DNA of 64,000 bases from Thalassospira profundimaris (GTDB taxonomy: Bacteria; Pseudomonadota; Alphaproteobacteria; Rhodospirillales; Thalassospiraceae), in contig NZ_JPWI01000006.1 in assembly GCF_003326795.1 (NCBI RefSeq), forward strand, positions 62,001 to 126,000, written 5' to 3'. Below, in pieces: positions 46,033 through 55,289 of this stretch (position 1 is its first letter; each line of letters opens with the position of its first letter). The translations under genes were made by a program, and so were the position numbers. A model generated the notes under the pieces. The model was not told the origin of the DNA. It saw only the letters and a list, made by a program, of their open reading frames with translations, and made no database searches.

Positions 46033-48504
46033 TTACTCCGCTGCGATCATCGAAAGGGGTTTGAACTCATGGGCATCAACGCCCTCGGATGCGCGTTCGG
46101 CCCATGGGTCGATCTGGGCGGTTTGCTGGCTGATCATGAAGCGATCAAACAGGGCCTTGCGATTATCGGCATCATCAACAACCCGTTCCTGAACATGTTT
46201 CAGGCCAACGCGTTCGATCCATGGTGCCGTGCGTTCAAGGTAACGGGCCTCTTCGCGGTAAAGCTGGATGAAGGCGCCGCAATATTCCCTGACCTCTTCA
46301 TCGGTTGTGACCTTGCACAAAAGCTCGGTCGCGCGGACGTGAATGCCGCCATTGCCGCCCACATGCAGGTCCCAGCCGCCATCGGTTGCGACCACGCCGA
46401 AATCCTTGATGGTGGCTTCGGCGCAATTACGCGGGCAGCCTGATACGGCCATTTTGAATTTGTGGGGCATCCATGATCCCCAGGTCATTTTTTCCAGCTC
46501 GACGCCCATGCTCATCGACATCTGGGTGCCAAAGCGACACCATTCCTGCCCGACGCATGTTTTGACCGTACGAAGCGATTTGCCATAAGCGTGACCCGAA
46601 ACCATGCCTGCGGCATTAAGGTCCGCCCAGACCGCCGGAAGGTCTTCTTTTTTCACACCCAGCAGGTCGATACGTTGCCCACCGGTAACCTTGACCGTGG
46701 GAATGTCGAATTTGTCGGCAACATCGGCGATGGCGCGCAATTCGCGCGGATTGGTCAACCCGCCCCACATGCGCGGCACGACCGAATAGGTGCCGTCTTT
46801 CTGGATATTGGCGTGCACGCGTTCATTAATAAAGCGCGACGCGCCATGGTCGACATATTCGCCCGGCCAGGCGGCCAACAGGTAATAGTTCAAAGCCGGA
46901 CGGCAGACATGGCAGCCATCCGATGATTTCCATTCCAGTTCCTGCATCACAGCAGGCATGGATTTCAGGTTCTTGGCAATGATCAGGCGGCGCACGCTGT
47001 CATGATCATGCTCTGTGCAGGTGCAGATCGGCTTTACGGTTGCGGCCTGGTAATCACCGCCAAGCGTCGCTGCCAGAAGGTTTTCGACAAGGCCCGAACA
47101 TGATCCACAAGATGCGGATGCCTTGGTGTGACCTTTGACGTCATCAAGGGTCGTCAGGCCCTTTTCGGTGATGGCAGCAACGATGGAACCTTTGCAAACG
47201 CCGTTACAGCCACAAATTTCTGCGTCATCTGGCAGGGCTGCAACGGCGTCAAGAGGGTTTCCGGCGGATCCCCCGGCAAATGCCTGGCCAAAGGCAAGGG
47301 TGTCACGCAGTTCGGTGACATCCTGCCCCTCTTTCATCAGCTGGAAATACCAGCCGCCATCGGATGTGTCGCCATACAGGACCGCACCCTTGATCTTGCC
47401 GTCTTCAAGAACAATGCGTTTGTAAACACCGCGTCCGGCATCGCGGAACACGATTTCCTCGGTATTGCCACCACCGGAAAAGTCACCGGCCGAAAACACA
47501 TCAACACCGGTAACCTTCAGTTTGGTCGAGGTCACCGAACCGGCATAGCCATCGGTTTCGATCTCGGCCAGATGGTCGGCACAGGATTTCGCCATTTCAA
47601 ACAAAGGTGCCACAAGGCCATAGCACTGACCGCGATGCTGGACGCATTCGCCAACCGCAAAGATGGCCGGATCACTGGTGGTCATGACATCATCAACGAC
47701 AATGCCACGTTCGACTGAAAGTCCCGTGTCGGCGGCAAGACGCCCGTTGGGGCGAATACCAACAGCCATGACCACCAGATCAGCCGGGATCATGCGCCCG
47801 TCCTTAAGGCGAACGCCGGTTACTGTGTCCGTGCCGACGATTTCTGCGGTGTCGGCCTCTGTAATCACGGTGATGCCGCGCCGTTCAAGTTCCTGTGCAA
47901 GAAGATAACCGGCCGACGGATCAAGCTGGCGTTCCATGACGTGCCCTGCCAGATGCAGAACCGTGACATCCATGCCCCGCGATTGAAGGCCGACCGCGGC
48001 TTCAAGTCCCAAAAGACCACCGCCAATAACCACAGCCGGGCCGCCCTTGGCGGCGGCGCCAAGCATGACATCGACATCATCAACATCGCGGAAGGTGACA
48101 ACGCCATCAAGTTTGTGACCGGGAACCGGAATGATGATCGGGTCGGAGCCGGTGGCAAGCAGCAGTCGGTCATATTCGGTTTCGGTGCCGCTTTTGGAAA
48201 TGACCACTTTACGGATGCGGTCGATTTCAATCACCGGATCGCCGGAATAAAGATGGATGTTGTTTTCCCTGTACCATTCCGGGGTGTTGATGACGATTTC
48301 GTCGAAATCCTTTTCACCGGACAGTAATGGCGAAAGCATGATGCGGTTATAGTTCACACGCGGTTCGGCACCGAAAACGGTGATGTCATATTTGTCGGGC
48401 GTGCGGTTGAGAATCTCTTCAACGGTTCTCATGCCGGCCATGCCGTTGCCAATGACAACCAGGCGGGCTTTTGCGGCTTTTATATTTGCAGGGACGTGGT
48501 TCAT
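46033..48504 (-). CDS. nirB: NAD(P)H nitrite reductase large subunit
   Basis: The 823-residue NirB has, in order, an FAD/NADH oxidoreductase part (LVVIGNGMAGMRTVEEI, VVIGGGLLGLEAAVGL), a BFD-like iron-sulfur domain (ICGCNGVCKGSIVAAI, SCGSCSGLVENLL, ICTCTEHDHD), and the siroheme/4Fe-4S domain with TCVGQEWCRFGTQ and SGCPRNCAEATIKD. The ATG at 48504 has GAGGAG upstream; the open frame extends 29 more codons without support. It heads the nirB-nirD-nasA-cysG operon behind a leader with the ANTAR-type hairpins and a terminator. Confidence 0.95.
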   Translation of the reverse strand: MNHVPANIKAAKARLVVIGNGMAGMRTVEEILNRTPDKYDITVFGAEPRVNYNRIMLSPLLSGEKDFDEIVINTPEWYRENNIHLYSGDPVIEIDRIRKVVISKSGTETEYDRLLLATGSDPIIIPVPGHKLDGVVTFRDVDDVDVMLGAAAKGGPAVVIGGGLLGLEAAVGLQSRGMDVTVLHLAGHVMERQLDPSAGYLLAQELERRGITVITEADTAEIVGTDTVTGVRLKDGRMIPADLVVMAVGIRPNGRLAADTGLSVERGIVVDDVMTTSDPAIFAVGECVQHRGQCYGLVAPLFEMAKSCADHLAEIETDGYAGSVTSTKLKVTGVDVFSAGDFSGGGNTEEIVFRDAGRGVYKRIVLEDGKIKGAVLYGDTSDGGWYFQLMKEGQDVTELRDTLAFGQAFAGGSAGNPLDAVAALPDDAEICGCNGVCKGSIVAAITEKGLTTLDDVKGHTKASASCGSCSGLVENLLAATLGGDYQAATVKPICTCTEHDHDSVRRLIIAKNLKSMPAVMQELEWKSSDGCHVCRPALNYYLLAAWPGEYVDHGASRFINERVHANIQKDGTYSVVPRMWGGLTNPRELRAIADVADKFDIPTVKVTGGQRIDLLGVKKEDLPAVWADLNAAGMVSGHAYGKSLRTVKTCVGQEWCRFGTQMSMSMGVELEKMTWGSWMPHKFKMAVSGCPRNCAEATIKDFGVVATDGGWDLHVGGNGGIHVRATELLCKVTTDEEVREYCGAFIQLYREEARYLERTAPWIERVGLKHVQERVVDDADNRKALFDRFMISQQTAQIDPWAERASEGVDAHEFKPLSMIAAE

Positions 48505-48542
48505 TTGTCTCTGGCTCCTCGTCGCGGGATGCGAAGTTGGCA

Positions 48543-48598
48543 CAAAAAAAAACGCCCGATGCGGCCTGCCCTTTAAAAAGGCATTTCGCAACGGACGT
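48543..48598 (-). terminator. Intrinsic terminator in the nirB leader
   Basis: Read on the minus strand, ACGTCCGTTGCG (48598-48587) pairs with CGCATCGGGCGT (48563-48552) with one wobble and one mismatch; an inner stem (TGCC...GGCA) continues it. Nine T residues follow (48552-48544). It ends about 40 bases before the nirB ATG, so transcription would stop before the gene unless the structure is avoided. Confidence 0.8.
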
Positions 48599-48609
48599 CG
48601 TTATCCGGT

Positions 48610-48679
48610 GAACCCGTCTTTGGATTCTTTATATATAGGATCGGCTTTTCGGGCCGGAGCTGCAGGCGACACTGCCCGC
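48610..48679 (-). promoter_or_regulatory. Two-hexaloop (ANTAR-target) RNA motif in the nirB leader
   Basis: On the minus strand, hairpin 1 is GCGGGC-AGTGTC-GCCTGC (48679-48662) and hairpin 2 is GAATCC-AAAGAC-GGGTTC (48627-48610). Both are 6-bp stems with hexaloops having A at position 1 and G at position 4, the features recognised by ANTAR proteins such as NasT/NasR. They precede the leader terminator, and nasT/nasS are encoded 2 kb away. The 34-base gap between the hairpins is longer than in many examples. Confidence 0.7.
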
Positions 48680-48697
48680 GCTCATACCCCTCTATAT

Positions 48698-48712
48698 TCA
48701 AGCGCCGTGCCA
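48698..48712 (-). promoter_or_regulatory. Sigma54-type promoter element of nirB
   Basis: The minus strand reads TGGCACG-GCGC-TTGA (48712-48698): the -24 element is perfect and the -12 element differs from TTGC by one base, with the right 4-base spacing. A transcript would start about 48687, just before hairpin 1, giving a leader of about 180 bases. NtrC-dependent nitrogen control is implied. Confidence 0.65.
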
Positions 48713-48962
48713 GAATGAAAAATATACGAGATTATCTTTCAAGGTGCTGGAATATAACGGGGAATCAAATCCCTTCGGTTGAAGGGTATTTCACCTGAGA
48801 CACATTAATGATTAAAAAATAAACAGCACAAAAGTGGTGAGGTTAAAATTTGTGCAAACTTTGCGCATCTTGCGACATCTGAAATTGTTCGTTGCATGCG
48901 CGATCACTTAAAACACATGGATTCCAGTGATTTATGACTTTTATCCCGCATCGCGGAAAAAC

Positions 48963-48978
48963 TGGCGCGATGTTTGCA
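48963..48978 (+). promoter_or_regulatory. Sigma54-type promoter element of narK
   Basis: TGGCGCG-ATGT-TTGCA at 48963-48978 fits the sigma54 consensus with one change and correct spacing; the GG and GC cores are present. The start would be near 48989, leaving a leader of about 235 bases before the narK ATG at 49225. The 250 bases between this and the nirB element contain no gene; possible enhancer sequences (GCAC/GGTG near 48826-48838) are weak. Confidence 0.65.
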
Positions 48979-49041
48979 CCATGTTTTCTGCGTGAGCGGC
49001 TTTGACGAAAGCATGCCTAATGACGGGTGGCTCACAGTTCT

Positions 49042-49059
49042 TCGTCCAACGGCGGACGA
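49042..49059 (+). promoter_or_regulatory. A1/G4 hexaloop hairpin in the narK leader
   Basis: TCGTCC (49042-49047) and GGACGA (49054-49059) enclose the hexaloop AACGGC, with A at position 1 and G at position 4 as in ANTAR-recognised hairpins. A weaker candidate partner with loop AATGAC lies at 49019-49024 (stem mostly wobble pairs). I did not find a convincing terminator with a T tract downstream. Confidence 0.5.
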
Positions 49060-49224
49060 TCAGACGTTTGGAACAGCAGCGCGACGAACGCGCAGCCTTT
49101 CCAAGACGAATGACGGGTCGCCTGCGGAATCCATCTGATGACGCATGAGGCCCATGGGGAAAAACCGTCGGTCGTACACAGCATCTCGCAAGCTCTGCGC
49201 GACCTAAACGAAGGGCTTCACATT

Positions 49225-50589
49225 ATGGAAATCAAGAACAAGGCTACACGCATAAATCTCTTCAGTCTCAAGACTGTCCAGATGCGTACTTTTCACCTCA
49301 CCTGGCTTTCATTTTTCCTGTGCTTCTTTGGCTGGTTCGGGATCGCACCCTTGATGCCGCTGGTCCGTGATGATCTCGGCCTGAGCAAAAGCGAAATCGG
49401 CAGCACGATCATCGCCTCTGTTGCAATCACGGTCCTTGTGCGTCTTCTGATCGGTCCGCTTTGCGACAAGATCGGCCCGCGCAAGACTTATACAGGTCTT
49501 TTGGTTCTGGGGTCGCTTCCGGTCATGCTGATCGGTCTTGCTGACAGCTATGAAACCTTCCTGCTTGCCCGTCTTGCGATCGGTTCGATCGGAGCATCCT
49601 TTGTCATCACGCAGTATCATACCTCGATGATGTTTGCGCCAAATGTCGTCGGCACGGCAAATGCAACGACGGCAGGCTGGGGTAACCTTGGTGGTGGTGT
49701 CACCCAGATGGTCATGCCGGCAATCCTTGCCATGGTGCTTGGTTTTGGCGTTGCGGAAACCATGGGCTGGCGGCTGGCGATGGTCTTCCCGGGGGCAATC
49801 ATGCTGGTTGTTGCCGTGCTGTACTGGGTGTTCACCACCGATTGCCCGGATGGCAACTATGATGAAATGCGTAAAAGCGGTGCGCTCAAGCCCGAAGACG
49901 ACCATGCCGGTGCTGCCAAGGGCATGCTGGCTGCGGTTTCCGATTACCGTGTCTGGGCATTGTTCCTGGTCTATGCTGCGTGCTTTGGTGTCGAGCTGAC
50001 CATCAACAACATCGCTGCGATCTATTTCTTCGACAAGTTTGAACTGTCTCTGGCGACGGCGGGCATGATTGCCGGTCTGTTTGGCTTGATGAACATTTTT
50101 GCCCGGACGCTGGGTGGTGTGTTCTCTGACAGGTTTGCGGCCAAGGGCGGCCTTTCGGGACGCGTCAAGTTTCTGTTCATGGCGCTGTTCATCGAAGGTG
50201 TTGCACTGGTTGCATTCTCGCAGATGGAAGCACTGGTCATTGCCGTTTCGGTCATGATCGTCTTTTCGCTGTTTGTGCAGATGTCAGAAGGTGCGACATT
50301 CGGGATCGTTCCGTTTGTCAATCGCAAGGCACTTGGTTCGGTTGCCGGTATCGTTGGTGCTGGCGGCAATGCCGGGGCAGTTGCGGCAGGCTTCCTGTTC
50401 AAGTCCGAAGCGCTTACATATCAGGAAGGTTTGCTTTATCTCGGATGTGCGGTGATTGTTTGCTCGTTTGCGGCCCTTGCAGTTCGCTTCTCGGCGGCTA
50501 CACAGGCCGAGGAAAAGGCACGGTTCGAAGCTGCACAGTCAGAACGTCTTGGTACCGCATCGGCGGCACAGCCGGTTCCGGCAGAGTAA
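49225..50589 (+). CDS. narK: Nitrate/nitrite MFS transporter (NarK/NasA family)
   Basis: A 12-helix nitrate-nitrite porter of about 454 residues: KATRINLFSLKTVQMRTFHL and FFLCFFGWFGIAPLMPLVRD are the characteristic start, and the nitrate signature motifs appear as GWGNLGGGVTQ and VGAGGNAGAVAAGFLF. It imports nitrate for NasA. I use the ATG at 49225 (AAGGG upstream) because homologues begin at this point; an ATG at 49138 would add 29 polar residues. It leads the narK-nasT-nasS group, divergent from nirB. Confidence 0.93.
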   Translation: MEIKNKATRINLFSLKTVQMRTFHLTWLSFFLCFFGWFGIAPLMPLVRDDLGLSKSEIGSTIIASVAITVLVRLLIGPLCDKIGPRKTYTGLLVLGSLPVMLIGLADSYETFLLARLAIGSIGASFVITQYHTSMMFAPNVVGTANATTAGWGNLGGGVTQMVMPAILAMVLGFGVAETMGWRLAMVFPGAIMLVVAVLYWVFTTDCPDGNYDEMRKSGALKPEDDHAGAAKGMLAAVSDYRVWALFLVYAACFGVELTINNIAAIYFFDKFELSLATAGMIAGLFGLMNIFARTLGGVFSDRFAAKGGLSGRVKFLFMALFIEGVALVAFSQMEALVIAVSVMIVFSLFVQMSEGATFGIVPFVNRKALGSVAGIVGAGGNAGAVAAGFLFKSEALTYQEGLLYLGCAVIVCSFAALAVRFSAATQAEEKARFEAAQSERLGTASAAQPVPAE

Positions 50590-50608
50590 CAAAGACGTTG
50601 AAGATATC

Positions 50609-50636
50609 TCGGGATGCGGTTAATGCCGCATCCCGA
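50609..50636 (+). terminator. Stem-loop after narK
   Basis: TCGGGATGCGG at 50609-50619 pairs perfectly with CCGCATCCCGA at 50626-50636 around a 6-base loop (TTAATG). No T tract follows, so it may be a partial terminator or a 3'-end stabiliser separating narK from nasT. Confidence 0.5.
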
Positions 50637-50709
50637 ACATTCAATCCGGATCCGCAAACGGACCGGAAGATAAAAAACAAGTCAGAGAGGCGCGGCCGTC
50701 TAGTGCAAC

Positions 50710-51333
50710 ATGCTCTTAGGCTGTCGGGGAGTTGGGGATACTTTGGTAAGGCTGGAAGAATACAACATTCTGGTAATCGACGAGAATCCCGACCGTGCGG
50801 CGATTGTCGAACGCGGTCTGGTCGAAAGCGGCTATACCCGCGTTGCACGTATCGGCACCTCGCACAATCTGGTCGAACGCATTCAGGCGTTGGCACCTGA
50901 TATCATCATCATTGATCTTGAAAACCCGGATCGCGACACGCTTGAGCAGATGTTTCAGGTGTCACGCGCCATTGCGCGTCCGATTGCGATGTTTGTTGAT
51001 CAAAGCGACGCCTCGATGATCCAGGAGGCCATTTCGGCAGGGGTCAGTGCCTATGTGGTCGATGGTCTGCGTCAGGACCGTATTCGCCCGATCGTCGATA
51101 TGGCCATTTCACGTTTCAATGTTTTTGATCAGCTCCGCCGGGAACGCGACGAGGCACAGGCCAAGCTGAACGAACGTAAACTGATTGAGCGGGCGAAGGG
51201 TATCCTGATGAAGGAAAAAGGCCTGTCGGAAGAAGATTCTTATGCGCTGCTGCGCAAGAACGCCATGAAGCAAAATCGCAAGATCTACGAGATCGCCCAA
51301 AGCGTCATCACGGCGTTTCAGTTGGAGTTTTAA
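50710..51333 (+). CDS. nasT: ANTAR-domain antiterminator (NasT)
   Basis: The protein of about 200 residues has a degenerate receiver domain (NILVIDENPDRAAIVERGLV, IIIIDLENPDRDTLEQMF) followed by a C-terminal ANTAR domain (KLIERAKGILMKEKGLSEED, YALLRKNAMKQNRKIYEIAQ). NasT binds two-hexaloop RNA leaders and prevents termination when nitrate is present and NasS releases it. The exact start is uncertain: the ATG at 50710 has little ribosome site, and a TTG at 50743 following GGGGA is an alternative. It is followed after 3 bases by nasS. Confidence 0.92.
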   Translation: MLLGCRGVGDTLVRLEEYNILVIDENPDRAAIVERGLVESGYTRVARIGTSHNLVERIQALAPDIIIIDLENPDRDTLEQMFQVSRAIARPIAMFVDQSDASMIQEAISAGVSAYVVDGLRQDRIRPIVDMAISRFNVFDQLRRERDEAQAKLNERKLIERAKGILMKEKGLSEEDSYALLRKNAMKQNRKIYEIAQSVITAFQLEF

Positions 51334-51336
51334 GGA

Positions 51337-52518
51337 ATGGCTGAAAAGGTTCGTCTTGGTTTTGTTCCTCTGGTCGATTGTGCAATCCCGGTTGTGGCGC
51401 GCTCGATGGGCTTTGCCGAGCAGGAAAACATTGATCTGGAGCTGGTTCGGGAAATGTCCTGGGCGGCCATTCGCGACAAGCTGTCTTATGGCGTCTACGA
51501 AGCGGCCCATCTGCTGGCCGGTATTCCGATTGCGGCCCGGCTGGGGCTTGGCGGTGTGCCGGTTCAGCATATTGTGGTGCCGATGGCGCTTGGGCGCGGC
51601 GGGAATGCGATTACGGTTTCTACCCGCCTGTATCAGCGCATGCTGGAAGCCGATCCGGCCGCCATGCATGGGCCGCGTGGATTATCTGCCCGTGCGCTTA
51701 AAAAGGTGATTGATGAGGATCGCGTTGCCGGTCGTCCGGTTATGTCCTTTGCGACGGTCTTTCCGTTTTCAAGCCATAATTACGAGCTGCGCTACTGGAT
51801 GGCGGCAGCCGGCATTGATCCCGACAAGGATGTAAATATCGGGGTGATTGCACCGCCACGGATGTTTGACAGTCTGCGCAATGGCTGGGTTGATGGTTAT
51901 TGTGTTGGTGAACCATGGAACCAGCGCGCGGTGTTCCACGGGGACGGTGTGATTGTCGCCCTTAAGGAAGATATCTGGCCGCGCAGCCCGGAAAAGGTTC
52001 TGGGCGTGCGCGAGGACTGGGTCAATTCAAATCCCGATACCGCTTCAGCCCTTGTGCGTGCGCTGGTGCGTGCAGCCGAATGGGCCGATCAGCCCAAAAA
52101 CCGTGCCGAGCTTGCCCAGATGCTGTCGGCAGAAGCCAATGTCGGTGCCCCGTTCGAGGTTCTCAAGGCATCGCTAAGTGGAAGGCCGGTTCTCCGTCCG
52201 GGCGAAGCACCAACCGAGGTGCCGGACCGTCATGTGTTCTATCGCTACACCGCGACCTTCCCATGGTTGTCACAGGGCAGCTGGGTGGGCACACAGATGA
52301 AGCGCTGGGGGCAGGTGCCTGCGGATGCGGATCTGAATGCTGTTGTGCGCCAGGTCTATCGACCGGATCTGTATCGCATTGCCGTCCGCGATCTCGATGT
52401 TGCCGTGCCAAAACATGACTGGCGGGTCGAGGGTGTCAATAATGCCGATGATCGTGCCTTTGTCGGACCCGACAGCTTCCTTGATAATTCGATCTTTGAT
52501 CCGGAGACGGTTAGCTAG
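51337..52518 (+). CDS. nasS: Nitrate/nitrite sensor protein (NasS)
   Basis: A 393-residue member of the NrtA/CmpA binding-protein family: VRLGFVPLVDCAIPVVARSM, AHLLAGIPIAARLGLGG, GGNAITVSTRLYQRML and VGEPWNQRAVFHGDGVI. It lacks a signal peptide and starts directly with the binding fold, so it is cytoplasmic, as expected for NasS, which sequesters NasT until nitrate or nitrite is bound. No NrtBC permease or ATPase is nearby. It ends 2 bases before the stop of the convergent kinase gene. Confidence 0.9.
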   Translation: MAEKVRLGFVPLVDCAIPVVARSMGFAEQENIDLELVREMSWAAIRDKLSYGVYEAAHLLAGIPIAARLGLGGVPVQHIVVPMALGRGGNAITVSTRLYQRMLEADPAAMHGPRGLSARALKKVIDEDRVAGRPVMSFATVFPFSSHNYELRYWMAAAGIDPDKDVNIGVIAPPRMFDSLRNGWVDGYCVGEPWNQRAVFHGDGVIVALKEDIWPRSPEKVLGVREDWVNSNPDTASALVRALVRAAEWADQPKNRAELAQMLSAEANVGAPFEVLKASLSGRPVLRPGEAPTEVPDRHVFYRYTATFPWLSQGSWVGTQMKRWGQVPADADLNAVVRQVYRPDLYRIAVRDLDVAVPKHDWRVEGVNNADDRAFVGPDSFLDNSIFDPETVS

Positions 52519-52520
52519 GA

Positions 52521-55286
52521 TCAGGTGCCAAAGCTTTCAGGTTTGGCGGCGTCGATGGCCTCCATGATCTGGCCGGGGATGAAAACGCGGAAAGTCGCCC
52601 CTTTGCCGGGTGGGCTTTCCGCCCAGATTTTGCCCTGACAATGTTCGACAACATGGCGTGCAATCGCAAGTCCCAGCCCCGAACCTGACGGTTTGGGCTG
52701 ATCATCGGCGTATTTGCCGCTGCGTGAAAACTTGTCAAAGATGGTTTCAAGCTCGTTCAGGGCAACGCCCGGGCCATTATCCGTGATCGATACCAGATAA
52801 CCGCCATCCATTGCTTCGCCCCTGACCGTGACACTCGGGAAGTCCGGGTCCGAGAACTTGGCCGCATTGGACAGCAGATTGATAAAGACCTGTGTCAGGC
52901 GGTCCCGGTCGACATGCAGCATGACCGATTGCCGTGAAAGTTCGGTGGTTAGTGAAACGCCTTTGCTGTCAAACAGGCCTTTGACGGCCTCGACACTTTC
53001 ATCAAGGACCGTGCGCGGATCGACATCAACCGCCCGCCAGTCAGAATGACCGGCTTCCAGTCTTGCAAGATCAAGATGATCGTCAATCAGGCGGGTCAGA
53101 CGTTCGCTTTCGCGGACAATGATGCTCAGGAAGTGCTCGACCTTGTCATGTTCAAGGTTCGGGGTATCAACCAGAATTTCCGAAAATGACCGGATCGATG
53201 TCAGCGGCGTTCTGAATTCATGGCTGACCATGGTCAGGAATTCATCCTTGAGCTTGTCCAGTTCCTTGAGCCGGTCATTGGCGGCCCGTAATTCGGCGGC
53301 TGCCTGTTCAAGTTCGTGGGATTTCTGCTCAAGGCGCTGGGAATATTCAATCACATGTGAGGTTTCCTCAAGAATTTCGAGAACCTCCTCAAGGCTGACC
53401 ATTTCCCCCTTGGCAACCGAAGAAACCATCACACGCGCCGATGCTGCCCCGATAGAACCGGCCAGAAGCCGCTCGGTAAAGGCGATCATATCAGCATTGG
53501 CTTCGCCCTTGCCCCGCCAGGCGGTATCCTTTTGCCAGCCAAATTCACGGAACGAATTAAAGGCGCGCTCGCGTCCCAGGAACCGTTCGACCAGTTCATA
53601 AAGATCGTCAATTGATGCCGATGATCGCCAGATCACCGTATCCTGCCCTTTGCGCGAAAAGGCATCGACAAAAAGGGTCGCCTGAATACGTTCAAGCGCA
53701 CTCGGCTGGGTAAACAGGCTGATCAGGATGTAAAAGCCGGTATTGAGCGAAATCGACCAGATCAGTGCATGGGTCAGCGGGGCAAAATCGCTCAGTCCCA
53801 ACAGGCTCTCGGGACGCAACCAGGGGTGCCCGAATGCGCCATTCTGGATGAATGCCGGGTCCATCCAGCCGCTATCGGCAAGCGATGGAAGCAGCAGGGT
53901 ATAGGCCCAAAGTGCAAAGCCGACGACCAGCCCGACCTGTGCGCCGGTTTTGGTGCCGCCCTTCCAGTAAAGTCCGCCGATCATGATCGGGATGAATTGC
54001 GCGGTGGCGGCAAAGGAAATCAGGCCGATCTCGGCCAGTGCATCGGTTGCCCCGGCCGACCGGTAATAGGCAAATCCAAGGAACACCACGACCACGATAG
54101 ATGCCCGGCGAATGAAAATCAAAAGTCCGGTCAGATCATCGCGCTCGGTCAGGCGAAGCGGCTTGATGCGTAAAAGCGCCGGGACGATCAGGTCGTTACA
54201 GACCATAGTCGAAAGGGCGATGGTCGCGACAATCACCATGCTGGTGCTGGCCGAAAGTCCCCCGACATAGGCAAGCAAAGCAAGAAGCGACTGGTTTTCA
54301 AAAAGCGGAACCGAAATCACGAAGAAGTCCGGGTCAGCCCATGCTGGCAGGGCGCCAAGCCCGGCAAGGGCAATCGGCAAGACAAACAGGTTCATCAACA
54401 ACAGATAAAGCGGAAATGCCCAGCTGGCAGTCGCCAGATGGCGTTCATCGACATTCTCGACAATGATCACCTGAAACTGGCGGGGCAGACACAGGATGGC
54501 TGCCATGGACAGCATCATCAGGGTCAGCCAGCGTGGGGCGCCATCCTCGGGCAGTCGCAAAAGCTTGGCCGTGTCGGGATTGCTTGCGGCCTGGGTGAAC
54601 AGGTCCCCGATGCCGCCATACATCACAAAGCAGACAAAGATGCCAACCGCAAGAAGGGCAAACATCTTGACCAGACTTTCAAAGGCGATGGCGGCAACCA
54701 TGCCTTCGTGATGTTCGTCTGCGTCAATGAAGCGGGTGCCAAACAGAATGCCAAACAGCGCCAGTCCAAGGGCGGCCCAGAAGCCGCTGTCGGAAAAGAC
54801 GCTGAGGCCGTGCTGGGCAGTATCGACAATCCCGGGATCAATGGCGGTCAGAACCGTATAGCTGGTCGCAATCGCCTTAAGCTGAAGTGCGATATAGGGG
54901 GTTGTCCCGATCACAGCGATCAGGGTCACGAGCACCGATAGCTGGGTGCTTTTGCCATAACGCGATGAAATGAAATCGGCGATGGATGTGATGCGGTGGG
55001 CTTTCGAAATACGCAGCATCTTGCGCAGTAAAAACCACCATCCCAGAAAGATGACGGTCGGCCCAAGATAGATCGTCAGATATTCAAGACCGTTGCGTGC
55101 AGCCGTACCGACGGCACCATAGAAGGTCCATGACGTACAATAAACCGCAATCGAAAGGGTATAGACCGTCGGGTTCCTGACCCAGGAATGACCGTCGCGT
55201 GCGCGTTTGTCCCCCCACCAGGCAATGGCGTAAAGCAATCCGACATAAAAAAGCGAAACAATGATCACGAGTTCCGAAGACAGCAT
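52521..55286 (-). CDS. CbrA-like sodium/solute-symporter sensor histidine kinase
   Basis: This 921-residue protein joins a sodium:solute symporter domain of about 13 helices (residues about 5-510, with YCTSWTFYGAVGTAARNG and HRITSIADFISSRYGKS) to a cytoplasmic kinase. A STAC-like connector (about 560-640) and a coiled coil with Glu/Leu-rich ELEQAAAELRAANDRLKELD precede the H box VSHEFRTPLTSIRSF, and the ATPase has NLLSNAAKFSD and GSGLGLAIARHVVEH. CbrA-type kinases link carbon-source uptake to gene control. A single-domain response regulator and small membrane protein are encoded just upstream. Confidence 0.92.
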   Translation of the reverse strand: MLSSELVIIVSLFYVGLLYAIAWWGDKRARDGHSWVRNPTVYTLSIAVYCTSWTFYGAVGTAARNGLEYLTIYLGPTVIFLGWWFLLRKMLRISKAHRITSIADFISSRYGKSTQLSVLVTLIAVIGTTPYIALQLKAIATSYTVLTAIDPGIVDTAQHGLSVFSDSGFWAALGLALFGILFGTRFIDADEHHEGMVAAIAFESLVKMFALLAVGIFVCFVMYGGIGDLFTQAASNPDTAKLLRLPEDGAPRWLTLMMLSMAAILCLPRQFQVIIVENVDERHLATASWAFPLYLLLMNLFVLPIALAGLGALPAWADPDFFVISVPLFENQSLLALLAYVGGLSASTSMVIVATIALSTMVCNDLIVPALLRIKPLRLTERDDLTGLLIFIRRASIVVVVFLGFAYYRSAGATDALAEIGLISFAATAQFIPIMIGGLYWKGGTKTGAQVGLVVGFALWAYTLLLPSLADSGWMDPAFIQNGAFGHPWLRPESLLGLSDFAPLTHALIWSISLNTGFYILISLFTQPSALERIQATLFVDAFSRKGQDTVIWRSSASIDDLYELVERFLGRERAFNSFREFGWQKDTAWRGKGEANADMIAFTERLLAGSIGAASARVMVSSVAKGEMVSLEEVLEILEETSHVIEYSQRLEQKSHELEQAAAELRAANDRLKELDKLKDEFLTMVSHEFRTPLTSIRSFSEILVDTPNLEHDKVEHFLSIIVRESERLTRLIDDHLDLARLEAGHSDWRAVDVDPRTVLDESVEAVKGLFDSKGVSLTTELSRQSVMLHVDRDRLTQVFINLLSNAAKFSDPDFPSVTVRGEAMDGGYLVSITDNGPGVALNELETIFDKFSRSGKYADDQPKPSGSGLGLAIARHVVEHCQGKIWAESPPGKGATFRVFIPGQIMEAIDAAKPESFGT

Positions 55287-55289
55287 CTT

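Noticed and set aside
49138-49224. Upstream ATG for narK adding 29 residues
   Set aside because: Homologous nitrate transporters begin at the KATRINLFS segment and the ATG at 49225 has its own ribosome site. It remains possible as a leader peptide.
51337-52518. NasS as a periplasmic nitrate ABC binding protein
   Set aside because: There is no signal peptide or lipobox and no NrtB/NrtC genes; coupling to nasT supports a cytoplasmic sensor.
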